From positions 1-64,000 of the forward strand of contig CAJAES010000029.1 in the NCBI GenBank assembly GCA_903938815.1: a stretch of 64,000 nt of DNA. The letters are read 5' to 3'. The position numbers and the translations under genes are program-made. Source of the DNA: an uncultured beta proteobacterium. GTDB taxonomy: Bacteria > Pseudomonadota > Gammaproteobacteria > Burkholderiales > Burkholderiaceae_C. Under the pieces are notes generated by a model. It was not told where the DNA came from. It was given only the letters and a program-made list of their open reading frames with translations, and made no database searches. Shown here piece after piece: positions 1 to 8,834 of the stretch (its first letter is position 1; every line of letters starts with the position of its first letter).

Positions 1-2006
1 ACCTCCTTCTGGGAACGCTGGCGGTCCTTGCGGTCGGTGAGTGCGATGTTGAGCCAGGCCTGGTTGCGCTGGCCCGAGCCGCCCACCCAGGTGGAGACGG
101 TCTTGACCTCCGGCAGCGCACGCACGATGTCCTCGATCTGGCGCACCTTGGCATCGGTGCGCTCCAGGCTCGAACCCACGGGCATGCGCAGAGCGAGCTG
201 CGTGAACCCCTGGTCGGTCTCCGGCACGAATTCGCTGCCCACCAGCGGGGCCAGGCCGATGGCCACCACGAAGCTGGCTGCACCGATGCCCAGGATGACC
301 CCGCGCGGCGTCAACGTGGCCGAGCGCAGGCGCCGCGGCTTCGTGCGGTCGCGCAGACCTTCCGCGTCGAACGGCCGTCCGTAGGAAGGCAGCACCCACA
401 GCCGGTAGCGCCGGCCCGAGAAGGCCCAGTGGATCAGCCGCTCATACGTGCGGTGCAGCGCGTCCATGCCGCGATCGACCGCGCGGATCATGTGCCCGAG
501 CACCGGCACGCGCTGCAGCCGTGTGGAGGGCGGGTCCTTCCAGACGCTGGACAGCATCGGGTCGAGCGTGAAGCTGACGAACAGGCTCACGAGCACCGCC
601 ACCACCACCGTGATGCCGAACGGAAAGAAGAACTTGCCGATGATGCCGCCCATGAAAGCCACGGGCACGAACACGGCGCAGATGGCGAAGGTGGTGGCCA
701 GCACCGCGAGGCCGATCTCGTCGGTGCCCTCCCGGGCTGCGGTGAAGTGGTCCTTGCCCATGGCCACGTGGCGCACGATGTTCTCGCGCACGACGATCGC
801 ATCGTCGATCAGCAGACCGATGCACAGGCTCAGGGCCATCATCGTCATGAAGTTCAGGGTGAAGCCGAAGGCGTGCACGGCGATGAAGCTGGAGATCACC
901 GCGATGGGCAGCGTGAGCCCCGTGATGATCGTGCTGCGCCAGCTGTGCAGGAACAGGAACACGATGACGACCGTCAGCAGTGCGCCTTCGATCAGGGTGT
1001 TCTGCAGGCCCTTCAGCGAGCCCTTCACCCAGTCGCTCGACGCGTAGATGAGCTTCATCTGGACGTCGGGCGGCAGCAGCTTCTTCACCTCCTCCATCGC
1101 CTCCTTCACGGCGTCGCCGGTCTTGACGATGTTGGCGTCCTGCTGCTTGTAGATGTTGAAGTTGATGGCGCGCTGCCCGTCGATACGGGCCTGCGAATCG
1201 GATTCACGCTCGCGTTCGACCAGCGTGCCGAGGTCGCCCAGCGTCAGCGGCAGCCCGCCCTTGCGCGCGACGACGATCTGCGTGAACTGCTTCGGGTCGC
1301 GCACACGGCCCTCGACGCGCAGCAGGGAATCCTGCATCGCGTCGCTGATCACGCCCACGGGCTGATCGGCGTTGGCCGCCTTCAGGGCCGTGGCGATCTC
1401 GGCCGGCGTCACGCCATAGGCACGCAGGCGCACGGGGTCGAGGTCGATGCGAACCTCGCGCTGCGTGAGGCCGCTGATGTCCACCCGGGCCACGCCCTCC
1501 ACGCGCTGCAGCCGCTTGCCGACCAGCTGCTCGCCCAGAAGCGAGAGTTCCCGCGTGCTGCGGGTGGCCGAGAGCAACGCCATGTTCACCACGGGTTGCG
1601 CATTCTCGTTGTCGAACCGCGCGATGGTCGGCGCTTCGGCGTCCCGTGGCAGGCTGGCCTGCACGGCAGCCACGCGGTCGCGCAGATCCTGCAGGGCGCG
1701 CTGCATGTCGGTGTCCAGGCCGAACTCCGTGCTGATGCCGACCCGGCCTTCCTGGCTGCGCGACATGATCTTGCGCACGCCGGAGACACTGTTGATCGCC
1801 TCCTCGATGGGCTTGGCGATCTCGCGCTCCACGGCCTCCGGAGAAGCCCCCGGATAGCGGACTTCGATGAACACGCCCGGGGGCGAGATGTCGGGCATCT
1901 GCTCGACGCCCAGACGTTGATAGGCAAACAGGCCGAGCACGCACAGGGCCACCATCACCATGGTCGCGAAGACCGGGTTCTGGATCGAGACGCGGGTCAT
2001 CCACAT
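1..2006 (-). CDS. RND efflux pump inner-membrane transporter (partial, 3' end outside window)
   Basis: AcrB/MexB-like proton-driven transporter of the hydrophobe/amphiphile efflux family; about 668 residues of the N-terminal part are in the window and the gene runs off the left edge. The start MWMTRVSIQNP is typical of the family; the next in-frame ATG, two codons on, is less likely. A first membrane helix (about residues 12-32) is followed by the periplasmic porter segment with GVEQMPDISPPG. The TM4 motif GLLIDDAIVVREN carries the paired Asp residues of the proton relay. It lies directly downstream of its adaptor gene with a 13-bp gap, so the two form an operon. No outer-membrane channel gene is visible. 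The substrate cannot be told from the sequence. Confidence 0.93.
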   Translation of the reverse strand, partial: MWMTRVSIQNPVFATMVMVALCVLGLFAYQRLGVEQMPDISPPGVFIEVRYPGASPEAVEREIAKPIEEAINSVSGVRKIMSRSQEGRVGISTEFGLDTDMQRALQDLRDRVAAVQASLPRDAEAPTIARFDNENAQPVVNMALLSATRSTRELSLLGEQLVGKRLQRVEGVARVDISGLTQREVRIDLDPVRLRAYGVTPAEIATALKAANADQPVGVISDAMQDSLLRVEGRVRDPKQFTQIVVARKGGLPLTLGDLGTLVERERESDSQARIDGQRAINFNIYKQQDANIVKTGDAVKEAMEEVKKLLPPDVQMKLIYASSDWVKGSLKGLQNTLIEGALLTVVIVFLFLHSWRSTIITGLTLPIAVISSFIAVHAFGFTLNFMTMMALSLCIGLLIDDAIVVRENIVRHVAMGKDHFTAAREGTDEIGLAVLATTFAICAVFVPVAFMGGIIGKFFFPFGITVVVAVLVSLFVSFTLDPMLSSVWKDPPSTRLQRVPVLGHMIRAVDRGMDALHRTYERLIHWAFSGRRYRLWVLPSYGRPFDAEGLRDRTKPRRLRSATLTPRGVILGIGAASFVVAIGLAPLVGSEFVPETDQGFTQLALRMPVGSSLERTDAKVRQIEDIVRALPEVKTVSTWVGGSGQRNQAWLNIALTDRKDRQRSQKE

Positions 2007-2019
2007 GGCAGCGTCCCCC

Positions 2020-3216
2020 TCACTTGGCCACGGGCGTGGACGCCGCGGCCGAAGCCACCGCAGCGGCCTTCGCGGCGCTCGCGGAAACGACCGAGGCCTT
2101 GGCGCCTTCGCGCAGGTTCTCGAAGCGCGCCGCCAGCACGGTGCTGGCCGGCTGCAGGCCCTGCAGCACCTCGATGCGTCCCTGCCGGTCGTCGCGCCTC
2201 CCCAGGGTGATGGCGCGGCGCGCGAGCACGCCGTTCTCGATCACCCACACATGGTCCTGGCCCGAGGTCTGGCCGACTGCCGTGGCGGGCACCGTCAGGC
2301 GCTGCACCTCGTCGATGAGCTCGACGCTGGCCACGGCGTACTGGCCGGCACGCAAAGTCTCCCTGGCGTTCGGCAGTTCGATGGTGACGCCGATCGAGCG
2401 TGTGCCGGGCTCGGCGGCCGGCGCGATGCGGGCGATGCGCCCGTCCACCTTCTGCTCCAGTCCTTCCACCCGCACGGCCACCGCCATGCCGGGCGCCAGG
2501 CGCGAGACTTCGTGCGTGCCGACACTGCCGGCCAGTTCCAGACGACCCAGGTCGACGATGGTCAGCACGGCCTGCTCCGGGCTGACCTTCTCTCCCGGCA
2601 GAACGTGGCGCTTGGCCACGATGCCGGCGATGGGCGCCACGAGTGCGGCGTCGCGCAGGCTCACGCGCGCCGTGTCGGCGGATGCAACGGCGGCGTTCAA
2701 CTGTGCGCGGGCGGTCTCGGTCGCGGCGCGCGACGCATCGAGCGCAGCGGCGGAGATGAACTGCTGTGCGGCCAGCCGTTCGTTCTGCGCATGGGTGCGG
2801 TCGGCCTGCGCCAGGGTGGCGCGCGCGGCGGCCACGTTGGCGTTGCGCTCAGCGACCCGGCTGGTCGCATCGGCAAGATCGATCTGCCCCAGCGCCTGAC
2901 CGGCGCGCACGCGCGCACCCTCGGCCACCACCAGCGAGATCAGCGTGCCGCCGGCCTTGGCCTTGAGCACGGCGGTACCCGGCGCCACCAGCGGCCCGGA
3001 GAACTCCACGCGGCCCGGCATGGACGCCAGGAGCGGTTGCACCACTTCGCGGCTCGCGAATTCCAGCGGTGTCTCCGGCTTCTTGTCACCCTTGCCGGCA
3101 TCCGCCGACGCCGGGCTTCCGACCGGGATCGCCCCGCTGACGAACGCGACCCCCACCCCAGCCGCCGCCGCGATGACGAGACCACCACCGATGAGCCATT
3201 TCTTGCGCATGTCCAC
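2020..3216 (-). CDS. RND efflux periplasmic adaptor (membrane fusion protein)
   Basis: HlyD/AcrA-type adaptor, 398 aa, bridging the inner-membrane pump and an outer-membrane channel. An N-terminal uncleaved anchor or signal helix spans about residues 6-28. The lipoyl/barrel-sandwich halves follow (GTLISLVVAEGARVRAGQ and ALVAPIAGIVAKRHVLPGE), with an alpha-hairpin between them (about 110-185). Then come the beta-barrel and membrane-proximal domains and a low-complexity Ala/Val tail. It is the first gene of the pump operon. Two codons MDM precede an alternative start MRKKWL that would shorten it by two residues. No lipobox cysteine is seen, so it is probably anchored by the N-terminal helix. 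Confidence 0.93.
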   Translation of the reverse strand: MDMRKKWLIGGGLVIAAAAGVGVAFVSGAIPVGSPASADAGKGDKKPETPLEFASREVVQPLLASMPGRVEFSGPLVAPGTAVLKAKAGGTLISLVVAEGARVRAGQALGQIDLADATSRVAERNANVAAARATLAQADRTHAQNERLAAQQFISAAALDASRAATETARAQLNAAVASADTARVSLRDAALVAPIAGIVAKRHVLPGEKVSPEQAVLTIVDLGRLELAGSVGTHEVSRLAPGMAVAVRVEGLEQKVDGRIARIAPAAEPGTRSIGVTIELPNARETLRAGQYAVASVELIDEVQRLTVPATAVGQTSGQDHVWVIENGVLARRAITLGRRDDRQGRIEVLQGLQPASTVLAARFENLREGAKASVVSASAAKAAAVASAAASTPVAK

Positions 3217-3360
3217 TCCCTCCGTCCGCCCGATTCCCGAGACCGGCGGAGTTTGGCAGCGCGCTCAGCCGGACACCAGACGGCATGCGACGAACTGCAC
3301 CCAGGTGGCGACAAGATGCATGGGTGCGGGATGCACAGGCGCCTTCGGGCGCCAGGCCGG

Positions 3361-4467
3361 TCAGGCGGTATCGGCGATGCGGGGTGCAGCCCAGCGGGCC
3401 GACCAGTCCTCGGCATCGAGCCAGGGGCCGCAGACTTCACCGAGGCCGACCGCGCAGCCCAGCTCACCCAGCGTCAGCACCTGGGATTCCGATGCCACGC
3501 CGTCGGCCAGGGTCTGCATGCCCAGCGAGCTCGCCAGGCGAGCCGTGGATTCGACGACAAGGCGCTGCGACGGGCCGTGGCAGGCCCGCTCGATGAGCGA
3601 GCGGTCCAGGCAGACCGCGCGGACCGGCAGATCGTTGAGGTGCGCGAGCGAGGCGGCGCCGCCGCCGAAGGCATCCGCAGCGAGCACATAACCCTGCTCT
3701 CGAAGGCGTTGCGCGGACGCCGGCAGCGTGGCGTGACGGCCAGCCACCTGTGCGGTCACGCGCAGCCTCAGCCGCGACCGGTCCAGCCCGCTGTCCGCCA
3801 CGGCGCGGTCGAGTGCGGGTGCGAGCCCCGGAGCGTCGAGCCACAGTGCCGGCAGGCGCAGCCACAGTGTCGCGCCGGCCTGGGCGTCCAGGCGCGGCAG
3901 CCAGCGGACGAACTGCTGGCAGGACGCGCCCAGCCAGAGCGCCAGCAGCGCGTCCGACAGCGATGCAGGCAGCCCGCCGGGCCAGTCGTCCGGCGGCTGC
4001 AGGCCTTGCAGCTGGCGGTTCCAGCGAAGCTCGGACTCGACACCGCACAAGGTCAACTCGGGCAAGGTGCGCAGCGGCCGGAACATCACGGCGACGGCGC
4101 CGTCGGCCAGCGCCTGGGACAGTTCCGCCCCCGGGGCATCGACGACGCCGTGCACGGGGAGCGGGCTTGGCCCGCCGAGCGGAAGGTCGGCGGGCGAGTT
4201 CGTGGCCGGAGCGTCCGGCGGGCTGGCGGCGCCCGGCTGCAGCTGAGCGGCATGAGCAGCACGGACGGCTCGGACGGCTCGGACGGTAGGCTCTCCCACC
4301 ACGGCCAGCAGCAGCAGCAGCCCGGCGCCCAGGTACGCGGCCAGCCAACCCTGCCCGGCTGCGGCCACCGAGAGCACCGAAACGCCGGCCATGCCCCACA
4401 GGCACAGCCGGACGCGCCAGTGCAATGGCAGGCCGGAGGTAGGCCGATCTGACGCGCCGTGATTCAT
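3361..4467 (-). CDS. Membrane protein with degenerate EAL domain
   Basis: 368 aa. Two hydrophobic helices near the N-terminus (about 18-38 and 42-60) and a low-complexity linker precede a C-terminal domain that follows the EAL phosphodiesterase fold. The matching landmarks are RPLRTLPELTLCGVESELRW for the EAL strand, AADAFGGGAASLAHLNDLPV for the DDFGTG loop, and LADGVASESQ for the AEGVET strand. The catalytic signatures are eroded: EAL reads ESE, the DDFG Asp pair reads DAFG, and the AEGVE glutamate reads ADGVA. It is therefore probably a c-di-GMP binder or protein-interaction module rather than an active phosphodiesterase (inference). It lies 39 bp downstream of a chemoreceptor gene on the same strand and may be cotranscribed with it. 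Confidence 0.72.
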   Translation of the reverse strand: MNHGASDRPTSGLPLHWRVRLCLWGMAGVSVLSVAAAGQGWLAAYLGAGLLLLLAVVGEPTVRAVRAVRAAHAAQLQPGAASPPDAPATNSPADLPLGGPSPLPVHGVVDAPGAELSQALADGAVAVMFRPLRTLPELTLCGVESELRWNRQLQGLQPPDDWPGGLPASLSDALLALWLGASCQQFVRWLPRLDAQAGATLWLRLPALWLDAPGLAPALDRAVADSGLDRSRLRLRVTAQVAGRHATLPASAQRLREQGYVLAADAFGGGAASLAHLNDLPVRAVCLDRSLIERACHGPSQRLVVESTARLASSLGMQTLADGVASESQVLTLGELGCAVGLGEVCGPWLDAEDWSARWAAPRIADTA

Positions 4468-4506
4468 GCTTTCTTATCGGCGCGCCAGGGCGGCGCTGAA
4501 GTCAGG

Positions 4507-6453
4507 TCAGTGCGCGGTCTTCAGGCGGAACATCGCGACACGGGCGGCAAGCTGCCGTGCCTGATCGTCCAGCGAAGCGGCGGCGGCCGCCGATTCCTCG
4601 ACCAGCGCAGCGTTCTGCTGGGTCGAGCGGTCGAGTTCGTGCACCGCGACCGTGGTCTGGCTGACGCCCTGCGACTGCTCCTCGATGCCGGTGGCCACCG
4701 CAGCCAGCAGGCTGTTCACCCGTGCCGCGTTGCTGACCAGTTCCTGCATGGTGGTGCCGGCACTCTTGACCACACGCGAGCCGGCTTCGACCTGGTCGAC
4801 GCTGGTGCCGATCAGGGTCTTGATCTCCCGGGCTGCCTGGGTCGTGCGCTGGGCCAGCGTGCGGACCTCGGTCGCGACCACGGCGAAGCCGCGTCCGGAC
4901 TCGCCGGCGCGAGCCGCCTCGACGGCCGCGTTCAGAGCCAGGATGTTGGTCTGGAACGCGATGCCGTCGATGGTGCCGATGATGTCGGCGATGCGGCCCG
5001 AACTGGTTCGGATGCCCTCCATCGTCTGGACCACTTCACCGATGATGGTCCCGCCCTGCTGGGCCACCTTCGCGTTGGACGCCGCCAGGTTGGCCGCTTC
5101 CTGGGTCGCCGCGGTGTTGTTGCGCGAGGTTGCCGAAATCTCCTCCATGGCCGCAGCGGATTGCTGCAGGCTCGCGGCGGACTGCTCGGTGCGGGCCGAC
5201 AGGTCCATCGACCCGGCGGAGATCTGCCCGGCGGCCGTGACGATGCCGTCGGACGCTCCGCGCACCTCGCTGACGATGGCGCGCAGGGACTCCTGCATCT
5301 CGGTGAGCGTGGACATCAGGCCAGCGACCTCGTCGTTGCCCCAGGCGCGAGGCGTGGTGGTGAGGTCACCGTCGCGCATTGCGTTGATGTGGAAGGCCAC
5401 TTCCTTCAGCCCACCTTCGAGCACCTTGCGAAAGGCCACGAAGCAGTACACGGCCATGAAAAGCGAAACCACCAGGAGTGCCACGGTGACGTTGCGGGCC
5501 AGCTCGAGGCGCCCGACGCGCGCCACGATCAGCGCGTCCAGTTGGTCCAGCATCGTCGTCTGGGACTTGAGCAGACGCTTCTGAAGGTCGGCCGACGCGG
5601 TTTCCATGGCCTTGGGAGAATCGCTGGCGCCAACGAGCTGATGGAATGCGTGCAATGCCTTCTGCGCTTCGGTGAACCCGCCGCCCGAGACGAACTGGGG
5701 ATGCAGGGTGGCGATCTTCTGCAGCGCGGTGGTCAGGCGGGTGTCGTCCATGTCGCCGCGAACCTCGGCGGCGCCGATCGACTTGAGCAGGTTGCCGCCG
5801 CCATCGGCCGAGGTGCGCGTCGCGAGCGACAGCGCCAGCAGCTGGCCCGAAGAATCCATCAAGGCCGGCAAGGCCGCATTGGCGCCGTCCATCAGATAGT
5901 AGGTGTCGAGATCCGGGTCGAGCGTCAGGTTGGAGCCGTCGTTGGCCGCTGTGATCAGCGTGAACATCGCTTCGATGGCCTTGTTGTGCCGCTCAATGAG
6001 CGCCTCCGCACCCGCACCCGCCACGTTGCGCGCACGGATGGCCTTGTCGGCCTCGGCGAAGGCGGTCGCAATGCCCAGGGTTTCACCCGTCGCACTCTGG
6101 GCCTTGCCCAGCGCGGCCCAGGCCGATTGCAGTCGCGACTCCAGCGATACGTCGACAGTCGCCCCCAATGCGGCGCTGCGCTGGTCGATCAGCACCTGAT
6201 ACACCGGAATGGCGTCACGGATGTAGGCAACGCCCACGCGCTCCTGGCTCGAGAAGTCGATGGCCGAGGCCTTGTCGCCCAGGTACTGCCACGACAGCAG
6301 GACGATCGGCGCCAGGAAGAGCAGGGAGATGATCGCCGCCTTGGCTCGAAAGCCAACGGCTCTGAAGATGCGCACCCCTGGCGCCCATATGCCGTGATAG
6401 CGGAAAAATTCCGTCATTCCGCGATTGCCGGATTGCGCCTGACTACGGTTCAT
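4507..6453 (-). CDS. Methyl-accepting chemotaxis protein
   Basis: About 648 aa transducer. It has a cytoplasmic N-terminal tail, TM1 (about residues 35-55), a large helical periplasmic sensor of some 270 residues, TM2 ([16 protein letters not shown]), a HAMP region and a long signalling coiled coil. The conserved hairpin tip [20 protein letters not shown] contacts CheA/CheW. No C-terminal NWETF-type CheR tether is present. I chose the ATG of MNRSQ because AAGGG lies about 6 nt upstream; an adjacent ATG one codon earlier and a start at 6477 are alternatives. The ligand is unknown. It is followed by the degenerate EAL gene, which suggests a link between chemotaxis and c-di-GMP signalling (inference). 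Confidence 0.93.
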   Translation of the reverse strand: MNRSQAQSGNRGMTEFFRYHGIWAPGVRIFRAVGFRAKAAIISLLFLAPIVLLSWQYLGDKASAIDFSSQERVGVAYIRDAIPVYQVLIDQRSAALGATVDVSLESRLQSAWAALGKAQSATGETLGIATAFAEADKAIRARNVAGAGAEALIERHNKAIEAMFTLITAANDGSNLTLDPDLDTYYLMDGANAALPALMDSSGQLLALSLATRTSADGGGNLLKSIGAAEVRGDMDDTRLTTALQKIATLHPQFVSGGGFTEAQKALHAFHQLVGASDSPKAMETASADLQKRLLKSQTTMLDQLDALIVARVGRLELARNVTVALLVVSLFMAVYCFVAFRKVLEGGLKEVAFHINAMRDGDLTTTPRAWGNDEVAGLMSTLTEMQESLRAIVSEVRGASDGIVTAAGQISAGSMDLSARTEQSAASLQQSAAAMEEISATSRNNTAATQEAANLAASNAKVAQQGGTIIGEVVQTMEGIRTSSGRIADIIGTIDGIAFQTNILALNAAVEAARAGESGRGFAVVATEVRTLAQRTTQAAREIKTLIGTSVDQVEAGSRVVKSAGTTMQELVSNAARVNSLLAAVATGIEEQSQGVSQTTVAVHELDRSTQQNAALVEESAAAAASLDDQARQLAARVAMFRLKTAH

Positions 6454-6537
6454 CATCTTCCCTTTGATGCAGCACAAATCACTGCTGTCAGTGTGTCGTC
6501 AAAAACGCAGACGATCTTGAGTATCAGAGGGGGACAA

Positions 6538-7719
6538 TCACGCAGTTATGGTGCTTTTATCATCTACTCGGGAGCACCAGATTGCACATGCGCCGAGCAT
6601 GGACGCAGCAGATGCGGCCCAGAAGACAGCCGCGAAGCCGTGATGGCTGCCCAGCCAGCCTCCGGCCACCCCGCCCAGCACGCCAGAGCAGCCGTAGCCC
6701 AGCGTTGAATACAGCGCCTGCCCGCGGCCGCGCAAGGTGCCCGGGAACCAGCGGTGGACCAACGCGATGCAGGCCGCATGCTGCGCGGCGAACGTGACGG
6801 CGTGCAGCAGTTGTGTTGCCAGAAGCACCAGCAGGACGCCGCCGAACGCTGCCGTGAGCCCGAAGCGCAGCGCGGCCAGCAGGGCCGCCAGTTGCAGGCA
6901 GGCCAGGGGCGTCAGCCAGCCGAAGATGCGGCCCTGGGCCCAGAAGAACATGATCTCCACGGCCACAGCGACGGCCCAGGCGCCACCGACCACGCCCTTG
7001 CCGTAGCCCAGTTCGTCCAGGTACAGCGACAGGAACGCGTAGAGCGCCGTGTGCCCGAGCACCGTGAAGAAGACACCGGTGAAGAACCACGCCACCGCCG
7101 GGCGCTTCAGGATGCTCCAGATCGACGGGCCGGTGTGATGCCCCGCCGACACCTCGGCCCCGCGGGGCAGACGCAGCGCCATGAGCCACAGGGCCGCGAA
7201 GCCCACCATCACCAGGATGGGAAATGCCCGGATGCCCGCCGAGTCGAGCACCAGACCGGCAACGCAGACCGCCACCACGAACCCGAGCGAACCCCAGAGC
7301 CGAACCCGCCCGTAGCGCGCAAAATCCATCTCGCCGCCACGCTGCAGGTGCTGCGCCAGCGCCGCCTCCGACAGCGGCACCACGCCCCCGTTGGCCAGGA
7401 AGAGCAGCAGCGTGAACACCGTGACGGCGGTGGCACCCGGCCACAGCCACAGGCCGACCGAGGCCGCCAGGGCCGCAGCAGCAGCCCAGCGCACGCCGTC
7501 GGCCCTCCGGCCGTGCCGGTCGCCGAGCCAGCCCCAGGCATAGGGCGCGACCACGCGCGTCCAGCTCTGCATCGACGCGATCGCGCCGATGGCAAGCGTC
7601 GAGAAGCCCAGGTCCTTGAACCAGAGCGGTGCGTAGGGGTTGAAGAGCCCGATGGCCGCGAAGTACGCGAACCACACCGCCGCGAAGGCGCCCAGCGGCG
7701 CCGCCGGCGGTGCCGTCAT
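6538..7719 (-). CDS. MFS transporter (3-phenylpropionate transporter/MFS_1-like)
   Basis: 393 aa membrane protein with about 12 helices. It begins [12 protein letters not shown] and then has helices carrying [18 protein letters not shown] and the loop motif [10 protein letters not shown], which corresponds to the MFS motif-A region between TM2 and TM3. Overall pattern and length fit the HcaT/MFS_1-like subfamily. The ATG overlaps the aroC stop as ATGA, so translation is coupled to chorismate synthase; the tie to aromatic metabolism is suggestive but unproven. The last codons (DDKSTITA) lie in locally AT-richer DNA. The substrate is not identifiable. Confidence 0.88.
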   Translation of the reverse strand: MTAPPAAPLGAFAAVWFAYFAAIGLFNPYAPLWFKDLGFSTLAIGAIASMQSWTRVVAPYAWGWLGDRHGRRADGVRWAAAAALAASVGLWLWPGATAVTVFTLLLFLANGGVVPLSEAALAQHLQRGGEMDFARYGRVRLWGSLGFVVAVCVAGLVLDSAGIRAFPILVMVGFAALWLMALRLPRGAEVSAGHHTGPSIWSILKRPAVAWFFTGVFFTVLGHTALYAFLSLYLDELGYGKGVVGGAWAVAVAVEIMFFWAQGRIFGWLTPLACLQLAALLAALRFGLTAAFGGVLLVLLATQLLHAVTFAAQHAACIALVHRWFPGTLRGRGQALYSTLGYGCSGVLGGVAGGWLGSHHGFAAVFWAASAASMLGACAIWCSRVDDKSTITA

Positions 7720-8825
7720 GAGGAGCGTTCGGCCTGCCCCGGAATCGCCGCAAGGGTGTGCTGCACATCGCCGCACTGCGCGCGGTGGCGCAGAACGTGG
7801 TCCATTACCACCAGCGCCAGCATGGCCTCGGCGATGGGCGTGGCGCGGATCCCGACGCAGGGGTCATGACGGCCCAGCGTCTCGATCTGTGTGGGCTGCC
7901 CCGCCCGGTCGATCGACGCCTTGGGCATGCGGATCGAACTCGTCGGCTTGACGGCGATGCGCACGACCAGGTCCTGCCCGGTCGAGATGCCGCCCAGGAC
8001 GCCGCCGCCGTGGTTGCTGCGAAAGCCCTGTGGTGACAGTTCGTCACCATGCTGGCTGCCCCGCTGCGCCACGACGCCGAAGCCGTCGCCGATCTCGACG
8101 CCCTTAACGGCGTTGATGCCCATCATCGCCCAGGCGATGTCGGCATCGAGCTTGTCGAACAGCGGCTCGCCCAGACCCACCGGCACGTTGATCGCGCGCA
8201 CCTCGATGCGCGCGCCGCAGGAATCACCCGCCCGTCTAAGCGCATCCATGTGCGCCTCGAGCTGCGGGATCAGCGTGGCGTTCGGGGCGAAGAACGGGTT
8301 GTCGTGGATGTGCTCGGCGCCTTCGAATGGAATCTCGACATCGCCCAGCGCGCTCATCCAGCCGGTGAAGCGGGTGCCATGCTGCGCCAGCAGCCACAGC
8401 TTGGCCACAGCGCCGGCTGCCACCATGGGTGCGGTCAGGCGTGCCGATGAGCGACCACCGCCGCGCGGGTCCCGGTGACCATACTTGCGCCAGTAGGTGT
8501 AGTCGGCATGCCCGGGGCGGAAGGTGTCGAGCAGGTTGCCGTAGTCCTTGCTGCGCTGGTCGGTGTTGCGGATCAGCAGCGCGATCGGCGTACCGGTGGT
8601 CAGGCCCTCGTGCACACCGGAGAGGATCTCCACGGTGTCGGGCTCGTTGCGCTGCGTCACATGGCGGCTGGTGCCCGGGCGACGGCGGTCGAGCTCGGGC
8701 TGGATGAGCGCCTCGGACAGCGCCATGCCGGGCGGGCAGCCGTCGATGACGCAGCCGATGGCAGGGCCGTGGCTTTCGCCGAAATTGGTAACGCGAAAAA
8801 GTTCGCCGAAGGTGGAACCGGGCAT
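7716..8825 (-). CDS. aroC: Chorismate synthase
   Basis: 369 aa. It catalyses the last shikimate-pathway step, 5-enolpyruvylshikimate-3-phosphate to chorismate, using reduced FMN. The family signatures are visible: [18 protein letters not shown] near the N-terminus, [20 protein letters not shown] around residue 105-125, GGGRSSAR, and the C-terminal [16 protein letters not shown]. Length matches bacterial AroC. It is the first gene of a two-gene unit with the coupled MFS transporter; the diguanylate cyclase gene ends 9 bp upstream of its start, so it may be read from that transcript too. Confidence 0.98.
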   Translation of the reverse strand: MPGSTFGELFRVTNFGESHGPAIGCVIDGCPPGMALSEALIQPELDRRRPGTSRHVTQRNEPDTVEILSGVHEGLTTGTPIALLIRNTDQRSKDYGNLLDTFRPGHADYTYWRKYGHRDPRGGGRSSARLTAPMVAAGAVAKLWLLAQHGTRFTGWMSALGDVEIPFEGAEHIHDNPFFAPNATLIPQLEAHMDALRRAGDSCGARIEVRAINVPVGLGEPLFDKLDADIAWAMMGINAVKGVEIGDGFGVVAQRGSQHGDELSPQGFRSNHGGGVLGGISTGQDLVVRIAVKPTSSIRMPKASIDRAGQPTQIETLGRHDPCVGIRATPIAEAMLALVVMDHVLRHRAQCGDVQHTLAAIPGQAERSS

Positions 8826-8834
8826 CTCCCGATT

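Noticed and set aside
429..4452. Long plus-strand open frames (429-2210 and 1960-4452)
   Set aside because: Antisense to the RND pump, adaptor and EAL-like genes; His/Arg/Gln-rich low-complexity translations with no domain.
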